Positions 1 to 14,500 of a stretch of 64,000 bases of DNA are shown piece by piece. Source of the stretch: Saccharina japonica (lineage: Eukaryota; Sar; Phaeophyceae; Laminariales; Laminariaceae); assembly GCA_008828725.1 (NCBI GenBank), contig MEHQ01002268.1, positions 345,001-409,000 on the forward strand, written 5' to 3'. Each line of letters opens with the position of its first letter. The first letter of the stretch is position 1. Position numbers and translations under genes: made by a program. Under the pieces are notes generated by a model that did no database searches, had not been told where the DNA came from, and was given only the letters and a program-made list of their open reading frames with translations.

Positions 1-1408
1 TCCTAGTTTGCTGCCACTATTTAATATTTAATGGTACCAGGTATTGATTTGAGCGCAGACTACGTATGACTGTTTTCCAGGATTTGGAATGGAGCTCGAA
101 CCTGAACAACCTGAACACCGTTTCTAAAAGGTAAAATATATTACGTACGAGTATTTGTCATAAAAAAACGAGGCTCAAGTTATACGGAAACGTGTTTGTT
201 ACACGACCGATTTACACCACAGGCCACAGATTTATTATTAATTACTGGTTATTGATGTTGCTCTTGTAATTAAAAATTGCCTTACAGATACGTAACTCTA
301 CTGGTACGGGAATTTAGGTACTAGTTGTACCGTATACTGGCTGTCTGTAGCCTATTAATATGAATATAAGTTTTTTTTATTCGGCCTGTAGCCGAAGCTA
401 TAGCGGCGAGTACCAAGCATTTAACTTCTTCATTTTTTGCGTGGTTTTTGTTCTCAGATTTTGCTACTGGTGCATGTAAACGGAAAATTGAAGAGTTAAC
501 AAAATTAGAATGTTGTTTTTCAGTTCGCCACACGACAGCAGTTTAGCACATGTATATCATACCCCTCGTATTTTTTGTGCTACTCGTATATATTTTATGC
601 ACGAGTATGAACTTGAATGGATCTTCCGTACATCAGTATATACTACCAGTATGTACCATCGATCAAAAACCAAATTGTCAAACTTGGAATGTTAAGTTTT
701 ACCTGACCATTATATTTAAGCTGTTTCGGTCACACGTACAAAACTCCGTCTTTTTTCACTCTTCGCTTTTGGACGTGAAATCATGTATATATTACACATA
801 ATTTTTCATATATAAAAAACACAGTCTCGGATCATTTGTTCGGATTTAAAAGTCGTTTGTGAAGAGATGACTTTCTTTAGCCCCGCAATGAAGGTAAGGT
901 AACACGGAAATAAGAAATAAGATCAATTTTGTACTATTAAGAGCAAGACGGCGGGCAGTTCTGCCTAAATAGCACCGACCTACGAGAAAAAGCGGAAGTT
1001 ATGCGTTACTGCGACTATTCATAGACTACACGATCACCTATACTGTATATAATAAAATATAATATCCTATGTACATGAGGTGTAACGGTGTAGGGTATCA
1101 TGTCATGGAAATATGCAACAGTACCTTGAAATCCTGCTGCCTACGTACTGTATTAATAGTAGCCCATTGTCCTTTGCTGCGCTATTAATAGATAGTTTTT
1201 TTTGTCGCTGCTGCTGCCTTCTGAATCCTGATTCCTGGTTGTTGTCTGGCCTCGTACACCCAAGTAGCAGCTGTATACTACTAACTACAACCTGCACCTA
1301 AATGACATATATACGAGCAGAACGAGGAATAATTTCCACGTACTCGTAGAGGGGTTGTGAGTTGTAAGTTGTACTTGAAGCCGCTCAACCCTCCTGTCAT
1401 CAGAGGGG
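1..1408. other. gene-free AT-rich flank
   Basis: I see no convincing coding exon here. The stretch is AT-rich and carries scattered palindrome-like words: TACGAGTA at 146-153, TACTCGTA at 581-588 and 1341-1348, and CTATTAATAG at 1182-1191. Open frames are short and have no recognisable motif. Confidence 0.6.
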
Positions 1409-1910
1409 AACACTAAGCATAACACTTAACATTAACACTAACATTAACATTAACGTTAACATTAACAGTAACACTAACGCTAACATTAACACTACCAGTA
1501 ACAATAACATTAACACTAACATTAACACTACCACTAACTTTAACACTATCATTGACACCAACATTAACATTAACATTATTAATAACGCTGACATTAAGAC
1601 TAACATTAACATTAACACTATTAATAACACTAAAACACTAACACTAACACTAACAGTAACACTAACATTAACACAAAACTTAACTCTAACACTGACATTA
1701 ACATTACCACTAACACTATCATTAATACTAACATTAACACTATCATTAACACTAACACTAACACTAACATTAACACTTACATTAACACTAACACTAACGT
1801 TAACACTAACATTAACACTAACAATAACATTAACACTAACACTAACATTACCATTACCACTAACACGAACACTATCATTAACACTAACAATAACACTAAC
1901 ATTACCATTA
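1409..1910. repeat. degenerate hexamer array (AACACT/AACATT)
   Basis: About 500 bases are built from the hexamers AACACT and AACATT with variants such as AACGTT and AACAGT. The reverse strand reads as TTAGTG/TTAATG, a telomere-like but non-canonical repeat. Long open frames on the minus strand here (rich in Val-Ser-Val-Asn) are produced by the repeat and are not genes. Confidence 0.9.
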
Positions 1911-2144
1911 AAGGTAAGCAATGTCGACTGCAGCGCCGGCCACTGCGTGATTGGGGGGTGCGTTCAGTGAGATTGCCCCGGGGCACCCCTGGTGGTGCCC
2001 CCGGGGGCGTTTCCTTCGGAATCCCCTCGGCTGGGGGCGGGGGCCGTGAGTTGCCCGCTCGTATGATATGGCTCTAAAAAGTCGCGACTAACTGTCGTCT
2101 ACTAACGTCAGGCTACGACAGTTCTGGTCGCCTAATGATGATAC

Positions 2145-2255
2145 GAAACAAAGAAACTGGCCCAGGCTGGACTTCTTGAATGGGCGCGTTGTACCTGTAC
2201 GTACCTGTACACCGACTTCAGTACAATCACTCCCCAATTTACTATGTTTCTGAAG
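2145..2255 (+). repeat. interspersed repeat family C, copy 1
   Basis: The segment with the core GGCCCAGGCTGGACTT..GAATGGGCGCG and, further on, TTCAGTACAATCACT is matched by copies near 9053-9150 and 48635-48695. This copy carries an extra block of GTACCTGTAC words between the two conserved parts. The family is unidentified. Confidence 0.6.
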
Positions 2256-2543
2256 ATCGTAGCCTGCCTTTCTTACTTCGTTTTTTTAGTACGTAGTGAT
2301 GGTGATAGTAATATATAGCAGTATATAGTAATAGTAGTAGTAACAAGTGTCCTGTACTGTAAACTCTATATATTTGGTAAATGTTTAGGTACAGTCAGAA
2401 CTGCGGTGAGATTGTTGGCTGCCTTCGCCTCCCACTGACAACTACTGTAGCCGCAAACTTTCAACCAGCCTACGAGTACGTACAGTCCCCAGCACCGATT
2501 GCTTGGGTTTTCATCCCTCCTGCCTCCCTCTTCCCTCTACCCT

Positions 2544-5500
2544 ATGCTGTACTTGCTGTACTTGTTTGTACGCGACAGGCTGACGGCGATTCTCGCTGGC
2601 GGGGCGTTAGCCTTTGAGGGTAACTCACCAAGGTCAGCAGAGTCACCGGCGGAGCTGCTGGGGTTCTTGGGAGCGGAGTCTAGGTTAGAGCCTAGCTTAA
2701 GGCATGGGGTCAGGGGAGCGAGCGGGAGACGAAGACTACCGGAGTTCACGCCGGGAAAACTGGGGGAGTCGTACGACGTTAAGGAGCGAGGCTCGACGGC
2801 TGCGGATAACGGGGAGGTGCGTGGTCCCGGCTTTTTCCGCTTCGCGCTTGGTGCAAGCAATATTTTCCTGGTTGATGGAAACCCAACATGCTCCGTCCCG
2901 GCATTGTAGGGATGCGAGGGTCTATGGTCATACGACTACGGCCGTGCACGACATGAGTACACCCCCCCACCCCCAACTTTATCCAGGAATGTAAGGACCG
3001 TTACGAGGTTATTTTATGAGGATCGAATGGGTATTTTATTAACACCGGAGTGTTTAGGTATTTCATAAGGACGGTTTGGGTTTCTTTGTAAACACTTTAA
3101 CGATCCTTACATTTACGGACGTAGTGGTATGCTTTTTGCCGTTATGTAGTGGGCGACGGCACGTAACATACAAAAATGGGAGTTTACGTAGACATTTTGG
3201 GGTTTTCTACTTTTCGGTGAAAATATGTAGTGGGCCATGGCACTTAAAATACAAAAATGGGAGTTTACGTTTTGGGTGTTTTTACTTTTCGGCGAAAAAC
3301 CTAACAAACGCAGCAGTTTATAGTACGGCGTGGTGTCTACAGCTTGCTATCGTTGTCCTTGCGTTTCTATTTTGAAACACGAAATATGGGTGGGGTGATA
3401 TTTGTGTCCTGATATCTTGACATACATGAATTACCTCGTCGTTTCTACTGGTATGGTGTATCGTATTTGATGTGTCTCCATGTTTGGTGGTCTAAGGCGC
3501 TCTTGGACTCGAGGCAGTGATGACACGGCCTGCTTCAAGTAGTTTGAACCTCTTTAGAGTATCAGAGACAAAACCCTAACCCTTTATGTGATTGATGTGC
3601 TTGATGTGATTGGTGTGCTTGATGTGCTTGATGTGATTGATGTGCTTGTGGTTGATAGTATATTGATGTGACATATTGATAGTATATTGAAGCACGCTAC
3701 GGTATGGCAGTGGTGTGATATACTATAAATATAAATATTGATATACTACTATATCATATTAATACCAGGTAATTTAGTATGAGGCTCCTGGCTCAAGGAA
3801 GTTTTTTTGCCGAAAATGCGTAGTATGCTACTGCTGTACGGTAGGGGGTTTCCATAACGATGGAGGCATAACCTAACCCTAACCCTATACCATGGCCTAG
3901 ATTGTGCAACACAAATGGTAAAGAATGGTAACTAATAGTCACTGATAGGTTAGCTCCTCAGTTGAGGGGTATAGTAATATCACTAATAGTCGCTAATAGT
4001 CGCTAATAGTCACTAGTAGTCACTATTAGTAATAGTCACTATTAAATAATAGTCACTATTAGTAAGAGTCACTACGCGTAATATTCGGTGATAGTCACTA
4101 ATAATCAGTACTACCGTAGTAAAAAATAGTCATGAATAGTCAGTCAGGTTTTTTCGTCCACACGAAGCAGCCCAGGCTGCTGGGGCAGTAGATACTGCTA
4201 TATATTTATACATACTGGTATATTGGTATGCCCTACCTGGTATTTCATAGCGCAACGACAGAAGATGTTCGATACGCGCGCAGCACGATAATGGTCTTAA
4301 TAGAACTAAAGATGTATTGCTGTTGTACCTTGTATGACATACCAGACACTGCTGCACGCTTTACCTATTAATAGTCCGTGGGGAACACCGCATGCGTCGC
4401 TCTTTACGTGCATAGCTCACTACTGCTGTAGACTATTGTATTGGTATTGTATTGGTATTGTATTGGTATCGTAGAGTAAACCTGGATTCCAAAAAGGCTA
4501 AAACAGGGAGAAAGAAAACAACATGTTGCACCCGCCCAAGCAGCCCCCAAAATGACGGACCGTTATAAACATCGCCCGTCGTCCGGTATTGGTAGTACTG
4601 CTGGACCTCAAGCAGCATTTTGTCCTTGTTCTTGTCGCCCGCATCGGCTTGATTGAAAGGGCAACATCGCGATACCGCCAGCGTGGGACTCGGCTCAATT
4701 GCCAGCTGCAGGCAGAACATTCGGGAAATGCCACCCGTCCAAGCAGCGTAAAAATGACGAACCGATAGAATACCGGGTAAACTGTACGAGTCCGTTTTTT
4801 TTTTAAATAGCGTCTTCTATTGTTTACAATGCCGCTAACCCTGGAGGGAAACATCGTAATCTGCATGAAAAAAAGACGGACCGATACAAATTTCGTCCAT
4901 CGTCCCACAGTATGAATTTCATTTGGGATTGTTTGGGTTTCCTTAACCAGCCGCTTTTTTTGTCCGCGCGGTCGGTCGTACGCCGCAGTAGCTCCCGCAG
5001 GAAAGGAAGACTACTGCTCACTTAAGAAACACTGCTGCTACACTTTTCCCTTCGGACAGATCGTCATCTACTGTAAATCATCTAGATCATCTACAGTAGA
5101 TCCTCACCTTCCGTTGTAAGAGGCTGTGCAGGACTTGCGTAGTACATATCCAATCTATTAATAGCAAGCATGTCGCTATTAATAGATCATGCAGATTATA
5201 CGGCTCCCACGGAACATGGCCTATAGTAGATCATACAGATGAGGAATATCTCTAACTTGAAGGATCCATATCACAAAGTGCATACAAAGGCATCAATCCA
5301 ATCGAAGCCATGACCTACTGCACGAGGTGTGGGACGTTGCGCCTGATGTCAGCGTGGGACTCGACTCGATGAGCAGCTAACTGCTGGCGGGAAGTTCGAT
5401 TTTTTAACACACACCCAAGCAGCACAAAAGTGACGAACCGATATAATCGTAGGCCGATATGTACATTTTTAGCATCTTGTACTGCTCGTAAGGCCTTAAC

Positions 5501-8500
5501 CAACTTTATTTTTTTTCATCATGGCGCTCATCCGCCGGAACCGCTCTCTCTTTCGAGAGAAGGGCCAAAATTGGCGGGGAAAAAAACCGAAAAAAACGGA
5601 CCGATAGTAACATCGTCCACCGTCCGATATCATTGGTACATAGTATATATAGCATATTCTGTTGTTCAAAGTCCCTCAAGCAACCAACCGCGTTTTCTTT
5701 CGCTCGCGTGGTATCGTTCTGTGCTTTCCTTCGCTTTTAGCTCCCGTTGGAGGGGAATATCGCGACACCGCCAGCGTGGGATTCGGCGTTGTGCATGCTC
5801 CACTGGGGCAAGCCGGAGCTCCAGAACGAGCCGGATCCCAACGGCTACGTCATCTACGTTAACGGAAGGTCAGGAAGAGTACCGTTGATGAGCACCTTTG
5901 AGTTCGTTCCTTCTCGGGGTAGTCCCGCCTGCTTCCATAATAACTACCTAATTACTACTGCCGGCGCAATTGGCCTTTTGCAGACGGGTCGTACTTGACG
6001 TTTTTCGAGCGTGAACAGTGCGGCATAATCGGGAAAATAACTGCCTCTTAGCCTAAGAAAGCTAGCCTTAGATTCCCTCCTGCAGTGCTCGATTTTGTTC
6101 GTCATAACTCCAACCCTAGCTCCAACTCCAACTCGAACCTCAACCCTAACTCCGACTCAAGCAACAACCGCCACCCCAAGCCCAGCCCAAACCCTAACCC
6201 AAGCCCCAAGCAACAAACGCCACTCGAACCCAAACCCAACCCCACCCCCAACCCCATCTCCAACCCAAACAACAACCCCAACCCAACCCAGCCCCAACCC
6301 CAACCCCCACTCATAACAAACCCTATCCCTAGTAGCGAGTACTTGGTATACCAGGTACGTCAGTAGTGTCGCGAGGTGTGTTGAGGCGGTTCTGAAATAC
6401 ATGTAGGCTCGGTTAGGTTTTGAAAATTTCCGTGATTCTTCTCCTCACGGTCTTTTCTCGCCAGCAACGAATGCCTCAATCCTCGCTGCCGCTGTTCGCG
6501 CCCGATGTTTCTCTGGATGCTTCCATGATTTCTCTCCTGGCATTCTTTTTTCGCGAGAAACGCCTCCGTCAACTCGCTCCGCCGCTCTTTTGTCGCCCGA
6601 TTTTTCTGCGGCTTTCCGCCGATTTTTTTTGTATCCTTCCCACGGAGAGTTCTTCCACGAAGGGCTATTTAGAAACTCGAGAGAGTCGGCGCTTGTTTTT
6701 TTTTCCTCAATTTTTTTACGCTTATGTTGTTTTGAGTAACTTGTCACCTTCCTTGCGTTCTGCTTTTTTTCGGATACGGCCCTTGGACTCTAGTGCATAC
6801 TTTTAATAGTACACTATGATACTATGAATAGTAATGTAACAATGAAACGTATCTGATTTGAAGTAGCCTGTTTTGAGAGCGTACGTGCTGTCCCATTCGC
6901 TGATTCAGAGGTTGCCGTATGCAATGCCTGAGCTACTTGTCGTAAAATATTATACGTACTTACTTATGGTGTTAGTCGTAGGAGAGCGGTCTTCTCTCCC
7001 GCGTCAAGGGCTGTTTTGCCAAGATATATACTGTTTTTTAGTGTAGAGAGGCGGTCAATCAAGTGGTCAACCCCGGTCACTGCTATGCCTGTCATCGGTT
7101 GTCATTGTCTGATGGAGTAATCTGTCTCAAGAAAGGTTGGGGCTGCTGCAGGTTTTGGGGGGTTACTGGTTACTTGGAACTACCACCTCAACTAAAATTC
7201 ATATCAAGGAACTCGTTGCGCCGATTCTCGAATGTGTACGTATGTATGTATGTATGTGTGTATCTATGGCTGTCGACGTTTTCGACATTTATCAGCAGTT
7301 GTGGACGTGAATTCTAAGTTGATTGCCATTTAGCAGCCCTTGTTTACGCGAATTCTGAGTTGCTTGACATGTATCAGCAGTTTTCGACAGTTTCGGCACT
7401 GCCGCGTCGAATAGAAGCGGTTTATTTCACCGCCTGACACCCTTAGCTGCCCTACGAATACCCTTTACCGGTACTACAGCAGTAGTATGCTGGTGCTGTT
7501 CGTTCCCTGCGTGCATATTGTTTGTTGTTTGCACTATGTACGTATTTGAGATTCGCACTATCATTTTTCGTGTTCAACGTTCTTGCCACTACCCCCACAT
7601 TTGAGGTGGTCATCCATTTCATACAACTCGTCATGCATTCCATACGTGCTACCTGGTACCTACCTGGTACAGTCCTTCGATTGCGAGTTCATACATTGAC
7701 AACTTCGTTCAATTGCAATCTCACAAACACATTGATGTATCAATGGTGCCTTCATATATTGCTTGTGATGAGATGGTGTTTGATATCAAAATATGTAGTT
7801 TCATGAACTGCAGGCAGTTGTATTGTAGGTTCATTCTTTCATTCACACGTTCGTGAAATTACACATTCATACATTCATGCATCCGCATGTTTGGTTGCTT
7901 GATTGTTGATTTGCTTCAGTATGTTTACTTTCTATTATTTTTCCTTTTCGCTTTTTTCTTTCTTTTCTCTTTTTTTCTCTTGCATGCACCTGGATTGCTA
8001 GCAGGGTAGGTCTTGCCTGTCGCATATGGCATTGCATTGTCTGCTCTGCTTACTGCACTGAGTGTAGTATCTCTGTGTCGTAGTTTTGTGACCACAGAAC
8101 TGGTACCTTTTTAGGATGATGAATCGGCACGGACACTGGGTGTGCTGGATGTCGACGGGTAGAAAGGAAGGTTTAATGTGAAGAACACACACACATACAC
8201 ACACATTTCCCCCCCCCCTCGATTTCAACGCATATGGATTGCTAACATGTGTAGGTCGTGCCTGTCGGACATGGCATTGCATTGTCTACCCTGCTTACTG
8301 CATTGCAACGCAGTATCTCTGTGTCGTGTGGTTTTGTGACCACATATCTGGTGCCAGTATCTCTCTAGAATGAAGAATCGGCACGGACACTGACTGAGTG
8401 TGCTGTATGTCGACGGGTAGACAGGGAGGTTCAATGCGAAGAACACACACATCTCCCTTTTAACGACCAGAATTTCATGCTCTGTGCTTTCATATTATAC

Positions 8501-11500
8501 ATATGATATGTATATGCGTTGATGTAATAAAAGGGCGCTGCGTACTGGTGTTCACTAGTTCCCCAACAGGGGCCGACTCATTCATACCATGTGTCCGTTG
8601 ATGTGTCCGTTGGTACATGACCTGTATGCGGTGTGTATGCTGTGTGTATGCGGTGTGTATGGCGTGTGTATGGTTTGTGTATGCTGTGTGTATGGTGTGT
8701 ATTTATGGCGTGTGTATGGTTTGTGTATCATATAGTGTGTATGGTGTGAGTAACCCTAAGCTGTGTGTATGCTGTAACAGGGAACAACTCGGGGGCAACA
8801 AGTTTCTGGTATCGGACGGTATATTTATGGCCAAAGCGCTCAACCGAACGTTCGTGGAGTATCCCGTCAGAGACTCCAGGTGAGATTAAAAACATCAACA
8901 TATCATACATGATACACCGTCAAATACCAGCAGTATACAGGACATCTACTACGATGGACCATAGTGAACAGGACCAGGTGAGATAAAGACATCAACATAT
9001 GATACACCGTCAAATACCAGCAATATACAGGACATCTATGTAACACTATTAATACACAGGGAAACTGGTCCAGGCTGGATTTCTGATTCGAGAATGGGTG
9101 CGTTTTTCACGAAGTTCAGTACAATGACTACCGGGTTTTTGTGTTATGTACGTACCGTATGTGTCAGCTTGCTTTTCTTTTGGTAATTTTCGTACGTGGT
9201 ATTCGCACACACGTAGAAACGCATGGACTCGTTGGCGCAAAGGGGTATTAAACCCCCTCCTGTGTATTCAGTCCTGTACAAACCCTATAGCAGTACGAAC
9301 TCCGTTTGGGAGTATGTACCTATTGTGTATTTTAGACTAGCGTATGGGGGGTGGGTTGGCGCTGCGGCCGTAACTCTTGAGCTGCTGAGCTGTTGAACTT
9401 GTTGGCTTGTTCCTTTTGCTGACGTAAAAATCATTGTAGGTTGTTCAAGTTGTTGGTTGGTCAACGCGGTCCGCTTGTTTCACGTTGCTGTGTTGGCTTG
9501 TAAACGTTCGTGGCTTGTTTATATGGTTGACTTGTGAGCTTTTGACAGCTAACCCTGACCCTAAGCCGTCTTGTTGAGGTGGGTGGCTTGTTGAAGCTAT
9601 GCGCTTTCTGAAGCTATTCACCGGTTGAACGTGCTGGCTTGTTGAAGATGTTGGCTTGTTTAAGTCGGTGGTTTGTTACAACTGCCCTGTGAAAGCTATT
9701 TGCTTGGTAAAAGCTATTTGCCTGGTTAAAGTCGGCGCGCCCTGTGAAAGCTGTCCGCTTGTTTGAACTTTTTTCTTGTTAGAGTGGCTTTGTGCCTTGT
9801 TAAAGTTTGTTCGCTTGTTTGAACTATTTGCTTGGTACCTTTGTTGTCTTTTTTTTTGTTTGGTAGTGGGCAGATTGCGTGCCGTCTGTTGGCCTATCAC
9901 TGCGCAGACAACAGAACAGTCTACTTGCCGCCCGCTCGCGCTAACCCTAACGCTAACCTGTAGATCTGTAGACCCTAACCTGCCGCTATGAGATGTCGTG
10001 CAGGGTCTTAATAGTACAGATTCAACGCAGGAAACATGTTCTGTAGCGTGCAGATTATACGGCTCCCACCCGGCAACGTGAAGTAGATGATACAGATGAT
10101 ACAGATCAGGAATCTGTCTGCCCTGAGTGGTCTAGAGCACCAGGTAGGAATCGGCGATCTTCCCGATGTGTGTACGGTATCGTACAATTCTTGATGGTTC
10201 GCTTGATGGCTGAGATGGTCAGATGGATCACTTGGCACCTGAGATGGTCAGTAGGTCAGTAGGTCAGTAGCCTTTACCGTGCTCTTGACACCGTGCACAG
10301 ATAAAACAGATCAGAAAAAGTACTGGTAACAAATATATGGTACGGTTTTTGTGGTAGTCCGCACACTTTTGAGGGATTGTCCCAAACGCGTGACGAAGAC
10401 GTGCTCGGGTCAAGCCTAGCCTAGCCGGGGCTAAAGTTGTAGTTGGGGTTGGGGTTGCGGTGGGTCGACGACTTCTCGTGATGCATCGAAAGAAAACATC
10501 AAAATGCCCAAAAACACTTCGATAACTGTTCGGGTTCGGGTTAGGGTCAGGATTGTATTGCGTACTGTATACCTGGCATGGTATGTTTTGTGTGCTAAGA
10601 CCGGTGACGGCGCCTCGAGATGGTGGTCCACCTTCCGTGTCTCGGTAGTCCTCACTCCTCACCCGCCTCGCTAACAGTCTTTCCATGTAGCACAAGAGTC
10701 TTTTCATATAGCGAGGCGCAAAAATCGACCGACCTCCATACCGTATATTGTAATCAAGATATTAAGACCATTTGATAGCACCTCCCGTGGGACGAATTTG
10801 CTGGTACGAGTATACAATAAGAGACGATTTTGTCCAAATCGCGTCTTAGACGGGCACGCACACTGGACATGCTGACTTTGAAAATATCTCGTTGGTGCAT
10901 TTCCAAAGGAGCATCGCACGGCATTATTAGCATTATTAACATTATTAGCGTTTGCTCTCTCCCGTTGTCGAGGAAATTTGTTTTTTTACTTGATTACAGT
11001 ATACTGCACCCATATGGACATGCGTCCGAGGGGGTGTGCTATCTTATCATGTTATAATCTTGATTACGCTATACGGTATCCATGCTATTAATATTAAACT
11101 GCTGTATTCTTAATAATAACACGTTCTATTTTATCACTGGCATGAGTAGTTAGAGAACACGTCAGTGTGTCACGTCCTTGTAGCTATCATGAATGATCAT
11201 ATCATAGGCTTCTTCGTTACGTTGTAACTGGTGAGTGCTATTGAAGCTGACATGAACCCCTCATGAAATTGAATGGAACTCCGTAAACGCCTGCTGCCTG
11301 CCGACATCCGCCATCCAGGGTGGTTCCTTTTGACGAGGCGACTCTCGGCCTGGGCGCGTACTGGGATCTCCCCGAGCTATGCATGTGAGAACTTTGGTTT
11401 GCTTTTCGATCACCAACTCGGCTGCTTTACTGTGCCCGTTCCTGCCAGTAGCGCGTGGTATTGATTCTGCACTAATTCCGAGCACAGTTTGTCCCGGAAA

Positions 11501-14500
11501 CACGTGCAGTTTAACAAGATTGCTATTACTATTAATATTTTAGAACCCAGAGACGGGAACAATTGAGGCTTGGTTGTATGTCCTCTGTGCTTTTTTTTTT
11601 TTAAACCCTTCACCCTTGTGTATACCACACAAAAAAAAAAAAACATTGTTGACTCCAGGTCAATACGGACATGAGACCTACGAGTACGTACGACCTTATT
11701 CAAGAAAAGGCTTGACGCCCCAAACATGGTTCGATTGGGCCGCGGTTGTAGTATGAGAGTCAGAGAGTCATGCTTGATCTTTAAAGGGTGGTCATTGTTC
11801 AACCGGGCATTAACACAGATGGCAAACAACGAACAAATATCGGACCCCACCGTAGATCCTGCAACCCTAACTTTGTGGCTTCGTAAGCGCGTGCATGCCA
11901 TGCCGCCTGTTTCCGTAGGGTTTCCTTGTTTTGCCGCCTTAGCGTCGGTTTGCCCGCATGCCTCAACCGAAATAGCTGGTACTACTGTAGTATAACATAT
12001 GTTTGTTGTTGTTGCTGTTGTTGCTTTTTTGTGGCGATGGTTTCGCTGCAACCCTCGGTCCAAACCTATTTCTATGTTACCCCCTGGAGAACTGCACGGA
12101 TGCCTTTTGGGCACAGAGGTATTTTTATTTTTTAATGTAGGAAATTTTCAATATCGACAGAAAATACCTGCTATATATGTATATATATATATATATCAAT
12201 ATTTTGTTGTAGGCGTGGCTTTGGTTCAGCCATTTCTACAGGGTGGCCTTTCCTGTTGGCGGGTAAACCTACAATATGTACTTCCAACCTTCCGCTGCTG
12301 CAAAAAATAATCGCACGATAGTTTGGCCGAACGTTATGGTACTGTACCACGATGTAGCTCTTTGATCTTGATTTCAGCATAGGTAGCTTGGCTCGAAACG
12401 CATGTGCGAACCCGGAGGCAAGCGAAACAAGCTGGTGTCATACGGACTGCAGTCCCTTTATTTTTTTTTCGATTTATTTTTTTGTCACACGAAGGGACTT
12501 TTTCGTTCTGGACTGTTTGGCACGATTCACGGTTCATACGCTAGCAAAAGCGCCACCTGCCGCCTAATGGACTAGTTAATGGACCATAACATCATGTTAT
12601 CATTATCGCGTCCATTAGTCACGCTTTGCGATATACGAAGTAGTTGATTACAACTAACCCCTGCATATTTTATAGCTTTTCGCATATAGCTTTTGGCATA
12701 TCTGCCATCGCTTGTGGCTGATCGCACACCAGGTATCTGTCATCGCGCCATTGCTTTTCGTGTGGTCAATAATCTATGATGGTTTTCATTGTTTGGTGTA
12801 TCCCCGTATCCCCGATTGTATATCGGACATCGCTTATGATGCCATCGCGTATCATGTTATCCCTTATCATGTGATCGATGATCTATGCTGGTTTGGGTGG
12901 CTTTTTTATACTGGGGGTATGCCTATTGATAGTCGCATATGGTATCGCTTATTACGTACCTGGTACGAAGCAAGTACCTGTCATCTCGTCTCGCATAGTA
13001 CGAGATACCGTTTATTTCATACGTGGTGGTGCATGATGGTGTCCCTTGTAGCATATGATATCGCCTATCGCTTAGTATCGCTTACTGCGTGTTTCTATCT
13101 TCCTTAGCATCTGCCCTGGTCGCATAGCACCAGATACATGGTATCCGTCGTTGCATGATACCAGGTATTGTTCGTCGTGTCTTCGCTTGTTGTGTGATCG
13201 CGTCTTTCTTATCATCTGCTGCGACACGGTACGGCACAAGTACCACCGCATCCCTTAGCAGCCTACCGTACCCCTTATGGTACCACCGCCGCGTCAACTC
13301 GCGAAAGTGGCGTTAGATAGCATCACACCTCACCTCATATATACCGGTATTGCTTGTCGCTTTTCGTGTGTGTGTGTTTTTCTTGTTAGTTTACTTCGTA
13401 TAGCGATATTGCATATTCTAATCGCACACCGGCGCTGTTTATCGTGCCACCCCTCATGGCGTGTTGTTATCATATCTTGTTACCTACAAACGGTACGGCA
13501 CGGCACAGGTACCAACTGCACAAGTTCCACGGTATCTTCAACTCGTGGAATTGTCGTGCGATGGTTCCATATCGCTTCCCTTAGCGCATACCGCTCTTCG
13601 TGTCAAACCTTACCTACTTTTGTTTTTAGTATTATTGTACTTTGTATACCGGTACTTTGTATACCGGTATCGCATATCGCTAACCGCATACCGGTGCCGC
13701 TTATCGTGTCATCTGTTTCGACGTCTACTTTTATCTGCAAACGGTACGGCGCAGGTACCACCGCATCCTCGACTTGCGAAAGTTTCGTCAGATGGTAGCG
13801 GACGGCCGCATACCGCCCGAAGGTTTCACGACCGTGAGGTCAGGCTCGTCAGAACAGCTCTTGCGATATATCAGCGACGAGGCGCATATCGTGGACTACT
13901 TCAAGGACTACGTCGATACGAAGGCGAGACAGAGAGACAGGCGTCCCCTCCGCTAAGCTTGCTGCCTACCTTAATCGGTGGTTGCCAATCGCTTTGTTTG
14001 TCGGTCGTTTTGTGCTGCTGATGTCTTTTAGGTCGGTGTCATTTTTTCGATCACTTTCATCGATCGCTTTTGTCTTTTTAAAACTCGTTTTCTTTACAGT
14101 TTGTTTTGTAAAGTTTTTCACTTTTTGTCGGCTGGCTTGCTTCTTTTGTCGTTTCCTGATCTGGTCGATCTACTTTGTCGACCTCTTTCATTGATAGGAG
14201 GTTATCACACGTACCGGTATGAAACACAGACAGTATGCGACAGTTATTGAGATACTCTCGTTTTCGGTCAGGCAACGTTACTTGAATTTGCATCTTAGGC
14301 GGGTTACGGTATGTCCTACGTGCGTTTGTACTTCGAATTTTCGGTACGAGTACAAAAAAACATTTTGTTTTTGGTTCGTGCAAAATCAAGACAACATTTC
14401 TCAATTTCACACTTGTTAACATAATATTATTGTTAGATTGTTGAAATTGTTTTTGTTTCATTCGCGTGTTGTGTCGATGTGTCGATGCCTTTTCGCTGAT

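Noticed and set aside
1400-1986. Long minus-strand frames rich in Val, Ser, Asn and Leu
   Set aside because: They are translations of the hexamer array and stay open because of its period.
2838-2972. True 5S rRNA gene
   Set aside because: Only about 30 bases at one end resemble the 5S start; the rest of 5S is absent.
6100-6330. Chromosome end (telomere)
   Set aside because: The CCCAAC/CCCTAA array is degenerate and lies between exons of one gene.
11410-12114. 234-residue minus-strand frame
   Set aside because: No motif, low-complexity stretches, and it overlaps introns of the + strand gene; probably chance.
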